This document shows, piece after piece, positions 58,030 through 64,000 of a DNA stretch of 64,000 nt. The stretch spans positions 124,001 through 188,000 of the forward strand of contig CAWUHX010000321.1 in NCBI GenBank assembly GCA_963922205.1, in the 5' to 3' direction. This DNA is from Romanomermis culicivorax (taxonomy: Eukaryota > Nematoda > Enoplea > Mermithida > Mermithidae). Position 1 is the stretch's first letter, and every line of letters starts with the position of its first letter. The position numbers and the translations under genes were made by a program. The notes under the pieces were generated by a model. That model saw nothing but the letters and a program-made list of their open reading frames with translations. It did no database searches and was not told the origin of the DNA.

Positions 58030-59700
58030 AGTTCATTAAATTATTCAGTAGCATGCTATTCCCATCAGCAGCAAGAATACACAAGAAAAAATTGTTCAAG
58101 AGGTGATACTGCAACAGTGCAGCTATTTCCTGTGACAGAATCTCTTATAAAATTTCAACGTCCTTGTTGTACTTGCGTTGGAGAACCTACTCTCCGAGTT
58201 TGAAATCTGTTATATTCCTTGCGAGGGGTCATCACATGAGATGGTATCTGCATGCCGACTAAATTCTCAACACAGGAAAATCAGGTCAAGTGCTCGAGAG
58301 CCCACCATTCTGAGACTAGAACGTTCAATACATATCAATTTTCGAACTTTTTTATTTATGATTTTGATCGTAAAAATGGGGGAAAGTTCACTTTTGCTGT
58401 TTTGTACCATATAGGAGCTTTTTATGGTGTCTCAAAAATACGTGTTCAAGTTTTAGTTAACAGTTTCAGCTTCAAATTTCAGCCAGTTTCAGCAAATTTC
58501 GATGGTATTATTTGGAGCATTTCTGGTTCGCACTGTACATGCACAGCATAGAAATTCTGCTGTGGGTCAGACAGGACAGGGGGCGGAATACAATTTTTTT
58601 CGTTTTTGATAACAAAAAGAAAGGTCCTAGAAAAGTCTTCTAACGTCCAAGAAGCACATTCTTCAACGTATATTAGTCAGATACGTTAAATTATTTGCTT
58701 AGACTGCACTTTTTAAAGTTTTGATGTTACTTTTTTGAAATCAAGTATGCTTAGTTTAGAAAAATTGATAAACTACAGAATCATTCCCATTTTTATGACG
58801 ACTTTCTCTTCTCCTGCTCATTTTCCTTCGTCATCTTCTCAATTGTGCTGTGGAAGTCAAGTTTGCTGGGGCTCAGCAAGAATCTGCTGATAGTCAAAAC
58901 CCCACCACCCCCACGTGCATGCGTGATCCCCACCCTCCAGCTTAGCTGCATTGGCTGACGCCCTACCCCAGCACGAGGGAGTATCAGGAATTACCGTTAT
59001 CCTTGCAATACACAAAATTGCATACCTATTCGCTTATCCAAAGCAGTCGTACAAAAAATAATCTAAGTTCGATAGGCAACTGTGGTGAAGTATTTCTTTA
59101 CTTTTTAAAGTCTATTCTATGAATATCTAGAAAACAGTGTGCAGTTTCTAGTTGTGAATCTTTTGAGTCGCGCAAACGAGAATAACCAGTCTGATGCATG
59201 GAGGATGAATTCAAATAACGCAGCAATGATTACATTTTTTCTTCAACTTTTTTCACAATAGGAATTATAGGAACTACAATAGTTTTCGGTTTTATGCCTT
59301 GAAAGAAATCTCAAAAGATATAATACCTAGCACCGAAATAAGATGATGCAGATGAGTTTCGAAAGCTATATTTTTCATGCTTGAATAACCACATGCTCAA
59401 AATAACTGGATAAAAAGTTGATAACAGCTAATATGCAGTAGATTGCATTTGTTGGATGGCCAATGCCTGTGATTTTTGGTTCTGCTAAACACAGTTCAAC
59501 AGTTCTCTAGCAGAACCAAACACAACTTTCAGTCACTAATTAGTAAGTGGAATGCCAATTGCTTGCAAACGAAAGGCAATCAGGGTTGCCCCAGATGCTT
59601 CCTGCAGGCTAACACAAAAACACTTGAAACTCACTACAAAAATATGCAGTTAGGCTTGGTCCTGCCTTGGTAATGGTCCCTGTATCAGCAGCCTCTTCTG
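58030..59700. other. Intergenic, no gene seen
   Basis: Only short frames. A hairpin with a perfect 13-bp stem (TTTGGTTCTGCTA and its inverse) at 59475-59487/59518-59530 stands out. Confidence 0.4.
59475..59530. repeat. 13-bp perfect hairpin
   Basis: TTTGGTTCTGCTA, 30-nt loop, TAGCAGAACCAAA. Could be a small element remnant or a structured RNA; too little for a call. Confidence 0.4.
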
Positions 59701-59704
59701 CTTA

Positions 59705-61510
59705 ATGCGCAAGAAACTTGCTTGAACAGTTGCCAAGGTAGAAAAAGGATTGAACTAGATTTTTGAGAACTTGGGTTGGAGTTGAGAAAAATTCACTTTC
59801 GTTATATTGGATTTCATTCTTTCTCAAAAAAATTTCCCATGTCGACGAAGAAGCATATTCTGCAGCATCGTGCATTTTGTCCTTCCCATGGCATCAACTA
59901 CAGTAAAATCTCTCTATATGAAAATTATATGCACATGATTTCAAATGTAAAGAAATCGTAAATCAATAGCTTTCTAACTCCCGACCGATTCAAAACTCCT
60001 GCCTCTAACACTAGCTAAAAAATAGTGAGGCAGGCATATTATAGTCATTTTCAGAACTATAAAGAAACCCGAGTTTGGTTGCACTAACCCAACATGAGGA
60101 TAACCTCAATATCCGGATTAAATTGATGATCCTGAGTTTGAGCTAATCGCAATGTTCAAATTATTTTTTCCCGGGGCACAATAAATACTCACTTCAGGAT
60201 TAACTACTACTGAGGAGTAAGTTCAAGTTTGATAATTGCAGACATTTTTATATTTATTTGCTTTAGAGATAAGAAAATTATGCGAAAATGTTAGTTCAAT
60301 CCGACAGCTCGAGTTGGGGATAATCTTGACATTGAGCTCGTCATAATCCTGATGACATTCAAATTATACCGAACTTGAGATCAAACCGAGTCGCCTTTTT
60401 ATTCGAGATTATCTTGACTTCGAGCTTAGACACCTTTAGTGCAACTTGACCTTGGTCACAGTCATTGGGCACCGATCTTCAAATGGGAGGGCAGGGTAAA
60501 GCATACAAAAATGCTCCTGATTCAGTTATGCCTATATTAGGGGTGTGCGCCAAATCCCGTACCCGGTTCTCCCCGACTCTACTAGCACTCCCACTGCAAC
60601 AGTACGACTTTTTTGAGAGCAGGACCAGAGCGACAGAGATGGGTGAAATTGCTTACCGTCTGCAATCCCACGAAAAGCGCTATTTCTGCAAATTTTACTT
60701 TAAATCCAGAAACTGTGAATGATGCTATTTTGTTGAATAGTTAAATAGAAGAGAATAAATTTGTTTATGGGTTGTAATCAGTAGAACTTACAGAGTGAAT
60801 TCTATGCGATATGTTATATAAAAAGAGTCAATTAAACACATCTTGCACAATCGATTTAGTTCTAAGAAGACTTTATGCTATAGTTTTTTTTCTAAAAAAG
60901 CTGAGTGGAATTTTATGTGCCACTTTCCCACAGTTGATTCCTGTTTTCTTGACACTAAATTTAGCAAAAAAGTTCAACGCAGTTAGAACCACATATGTGC
61001 GAGGGAGGACATGTGTGTGAGGGTACAAACTGCCCCAAAGGTTTTGAAACTAGGAAACTTGTTATGAAAAAAAATTTTTGGTCAACTTTTTCGAATTTTT
61101 TGTCTCAAAAAACGCCAAAAAAAAGTTCCAGCCCTGTACTCTCCGCAAAACTTCGGATATCTACATGTTTGGTTGGAAAGTGTGTTGATGCACTCAGCTG
61201 CGGAATATACTTTTTCACAGACATGGAAAATATTTTTGAGAAAGAATGAAAATTGAATATAACGAAAGTGAATTTTTTCCAACTCCAACCCAAGTTCTCA
61301 AAAATCTAGTTCAATCCTTTTTCTAGCTTGGCAACTATCCAAGCAAGTATATTCTTCTTTTTTCTGCCCCATCGGGGCATTTTCTAATAAATTAGTTCAC
61401 TTCTTTTTAATGGGCTTCACCCATGCATGAAAATCTTCATAGAAGCGCATTGAAGTTTTAAATTTGGTCACCTTCACATCAAGGAAACAATAAAAAATCT
61501 TGAAGCTATG
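59705..61510. mobile_element. Inverted-repeat DNA element family R1, copy 2
   Basis: Collinear with 30876-32713 in the same orientation; shared words include ATTCTGCAGCATCGTGCATT, CCCAACATGAGGA, ACATCTTGCACAATCGATTT and TTGGTTGGAA. Similarity is about 85-90 percent by eye. The outer ~45 bp of the left terminal repeat seem lost; the right end is intact (ATTTTCTAATAAATTAGTTC at 61380-61399). No protein product in either copy. Confidence 0.75.
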
Positions 61511-61536
61511 TATGAACATAATTTTCGGCTTGGCGT

Positions 61537-62390
61537 GTCGCCAATACAGCGGAATATACAACAGCGAAACTCAAAATAGCGAGACTCAAAAAAGCGAATC
61601 TCAATACAGCAAATAGTAAAAAGTTCTTTCCATTAGCGTAAGCGCATACGTCATTTTCATAATAAATATTCAAATTAGGTATATTAAAATCGTTTCCGCT
61701 AGTTGAGATAGTCTATTTGAATTGGCGATCTCAAGCTTTTGTGCTGCAGTTGCGGTCCATATGCACGAACGGACCATTCCAAAATCACAAAAAATATATG
61801 TCAGAAAAACATTTCTGCAAAACGTTCGAAAGAAAACAAAAAATTATCATAACGATTCCCGATTAAAATTGTTTTGTATGGAATTTAATTGCAGAAAAAT
61901 TAAATCAACGAAATAAATAAAACAAAATGAAATAGGCAAATAGAATGAAATGAGTAAAATAATTAAGCAGTAAAGGCGGAACAAAAAACAATAACAAAGA
62001 AGCGAAAAGTAAAATAATGTAATAAAAAGTAGGTAAAACATTGAACAATAGTACACGACCTCAAAAAATCAAACAGGAAGAACAAAAAGTGGCTCAAAAT
62101 GAAAACACAACAGGGAATAAGTCAATAAGGGAAAAAGAAACAATATACTTGCATGCAGATAGGTTAATAATAAACAGCCCAGAATAAAAAGCTGTAATGT
62201 GGTGAAAACCCATAAGAGCCATGTCAGAAAAATGCCAAAATATTTAACCCGTCCAATAATCTCCATTTTCCTATTTTAATTTTAACTTTTTTGAAAATTC
62301 ACTATTTTGAAAATCTGTTTTGAGACTTCGCTGTTTTGAGAATCACTTTATTGAGAATGGATGTTGTGTTCCGCTGCATAGGGGTGAAAT
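61537..62390 (+). mobile_element. CAGCGA-CTCAAAA element family R2, copy 2
   Basis: Begins GGCGTGTCGCCAATACAGCG and AACAGCGAAACTCAAAATAG; ends with inverted TTTGAGACTTCGCTGTTTTG and CCGCTGCATAGGGGTG. The interior (GTGCTGCAGTTGCGGT, TGCACGAACGGACCATTCCA, AAGCAGTAAA) matches copies 1 and 3. No coding sequence. Confidence 0.7.
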
Positions 62391-63150
62391 CTTGGGCTCC
62401 TTCTGGTTCGGATAATTAAAAAATTCACAAAGTTTTCAATCTCCTGAAAATGTACGAAAATTACTTATATAGTTTGTTTTCCTTGAAATGCTTGTAAATA
62501 ACAATGGAAAGGAAGTCCATTTTATATTTTTAGGATTTTTCTACATTACATATCACACAGGAATTAAAATTTCTGAGCTCGATGGAAAAGCTATGACGAC
62601 TGTCCAAGTTTTCGGGTTTACAAGCATTTTATAAAAAAAAACAGATTATAGCAAGACAATGGCAGGTCCAGTGATGCCAGATTTATGTTTTTTTCGTCTT
62701 TGCCATCAGAAATATCAAAATTCTTAGATTTGATAACTTTAAATTGCGTATTTTAGCATTTTACTGGAAATGTACGAATTCCTCTATTTTCAGACCTGTT
62801 ATAGGGGTTGAAATGGTACGCAAACCCGACACTTTTCAGAAACCCAAGCCTGAACCCAGATAAAATGTCGGGATTTCCCAGAACATGTGAGAAATGTGTT
62901 TTTTTATTAAAAAAGCACTAAACAAATACGTAACCGCGCAAAAACGAAAAAACATGTGAACGTGTACTTCGCTTATCCATCTTATGGCCCTCTTTGGATC
63001 TAAAAATCTCCAAATTTGCACTTCAAAAAAAAAATCACTATACAACAAACTGCAATTTCGCAAATTTTGAGTGACACTTACTGCATTTCGAAAAAATTAT
63101 TTGCCCTGTTTTAAAAATGATATAATAATATAAAGTATAGCAAATCATCT
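62391..63150. other. Intergenic, no gene seen
   Basis: AT-rich, short frames only. It lies downstream of the minus-strand exon at 63161. Confidence 0.35.
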
Positions 63151-63154
63151 TATC

Positions 63155-63160
63155 ATTTAT
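63155..63160 (-). terminator. Poly(A) signal of the minus-strand gene
   Basis: Overlapping AATAAA words (minus strand) immediately follow the stop codon at 63161-63163, a very short 3' end. Confidence 0.45.
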
Positions 63161-63376
63161 TTATTTTTTTGGATCGTCCGCCGTCGGCGTGGCCGACGAT
63201 CGTCGACCGTTGGCGGTGACGATGCCGCTGCCGCCGCCGCGGCAACACGGCGAGCCCGGACAAGACGGATGGTGTACGATGGGATCCGGGTGCGGGTGTT
63301 GATGAGGCGTCGGTGGTTGATCCCAACGTTCGTGGCGTTTCCCCGGATTCAAATTGCGTATTGTGACGTGAACGGC
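63161..63376 (-). CDS. 3' terminal exon of an unknown gene
   Basis: The exon starts after the acceptor TTCTAATTCCAG and runs in phase 0 for 71 codons to TAA. It is over 60 percent GC in DNA that is otherwise about 33 percent. The product reads AVHVTIRNLNPGKRHERWDQ, then a Pro/His-rich stretch (PPTPHQHPHPDPIVHHPSCP), CCRGGGSG, and a basic, disordered end (RRSSATPTADDPKK). It looks like the flexible C-terminus of a longer protein whose other exons lie beyond 64000. The intron next to it holds an R2 element. No family recognised. Confidence 0.55.
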   Translation of the reverse strand, partial: AVHVTIRNLNPGKRHERWDQPPTPHQHPHPDPIVHHPSCPGSPCCRGGGSGIVTANGRRSSATPTADDPKK

Positions 63377-63389
63377 CTGGAATTAGAAG

Positions 63390-64000
63390 AGGCGTGTCCC
63401 CAATACAGCGAAACTCAAAATAGCGAGACTCAAAACAGCGTTTCTCAAAACAGCGATTCTCATTACAGGGAAGTCTCAAAATAGCGATTCTCAAAACAGC
63501 GATTTTCAACACAGCGAAATTTCCATACAGCGACTCTAAGTTTCACATGCTTTTGTGCTGCAGTTGCGGTAGGTATGCACGAACGGACCATTCCAAAATC
63601 ACAAAAAACATATCTGTCAGAAGGAATTTTTGGGAAACGTTTGAAAAAAACAAAAGCAAAAAATTATAAGAATTCCCCATTGAAGTTGTTTTGTATGGAG
63701 CTTAATTGCAAAAAAATTAAATTAAAGAAATAAATAAAAGAAAATGAAATAAGCAAATAAGATGAAATGAATAAAATAATTAAGCAGTAAATTCGAAACA
63801 AAAAACAAATAATAAAGAAACGAAAAGCAATATAATAAAATAAAACACAAAAAAATTGAACAAAAGTACAAAACCTGAAAAAATGAAACAAACAGAAGAA
63901 AAAGTAGCTTAAAAGAAGGAGAATATAAAAGGGAATAAGTCAATAAAGGGAAAAACAAAAAACATGCATGTATTAATAAAAACAAACCAGAATAAGAAAG
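63390..64000 (+). mobile_element. CAGCGA-CTCAAAA element family R2, copy 3 (runs off the window)
   Basis: Starts GGCGTGTCCCCAATACAGCG. At 63400-63540 about nine units of the 17-bp repeat CAGCGA-TCTCAAAA follow in tandem, then the family interior (TGCAGTTGCGG, ACGAACGGACCATTCCA). It continues to the end of the window. It sits in an intron of the minus-strand gene. Confidence 0.7.

Noticed and set aside
1..64000. tRNA, rRNA or CRISPR genes
   Set aside because: A GGTTCGAATAC near 29160 was the only tRNA-like word and has no cloverleaf around it; no regularly spaced repeats of CRISPR type or rRNA cores were seen.

Overview
The window reads as AT-rich nuclear DNA of an animal, most likely a nematode. 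There is a block of about 50 TTAGGC units (51433-51743) and a decayed GCCTAA block near 1934-2029; TTAGGC is the telomere repeat known from nematodes. Genes have many small introns with GT...TTTCAG-type ends. Two genes sit head to tail with an intercistronic gap of about 150 bp that looks like a nematode operon. Two intron-poor seven-transmembrane receptors fit the nematode chemoreceptor style. The species cannot be told from the sequence.

Layout. 1-5000: two hAT-type elements with 8-bp target duplications and a decayed telomere-like tract. 5060-18342: the best supported genes, a complete 20-exon DHX35-like DEAH-box RNA helicase followed by a two-exon NATD1-like small acetyltransferase; the intron of the second gene holds a broken mariner. 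18343-21588: repeats and a microsatellite. 21589-25952: a 4.4-kb hAT-like insertion with a perfect 8-bp duplication and three other elements nested in it; it ends about 80 bp upstream of an intact receptor gene (26034-27002). 27300-37070: a series of inverted-repeat elements, a minisatellite and simple repeats. 37395-46090: an interval bounded by long inverted repeats. It is best explained as one large transposon with about 1.05-kb terminal repeats, carrying a C2H2 transposon protein on the minus strand, whose left arm was split by a 3.66-kb insertion. That insertion contains a six-exon gene with one in-frame TGA. 46290-51021: a cluster of exon-like fragments on both strands, some duplicated in inverted orientation, that I could not assign to a family. 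51433-51743: interstitial telomere array. 52880-64000: low-complexity DNA, three copies of a mobile element built of CAGCGA-CTCAAAA repeats, a second copy of a 1.7-kb inverted-repeat element, a receptor gene broken by a 1-bp frameshift, and the 3' terminal exon of a minus-strand gene that continues past the right edge.

How the genes relate. DHX35 is known in other animals as a spliceosome-associated helicase, and the downstream NATD1-like gene may share its promoter, with its mRNA made by spliced-leader addition. The other genes show no clear functional link. Most of the window outside the genes is transposon-derived. No plasmid, phage or CRISPR structure was seen.
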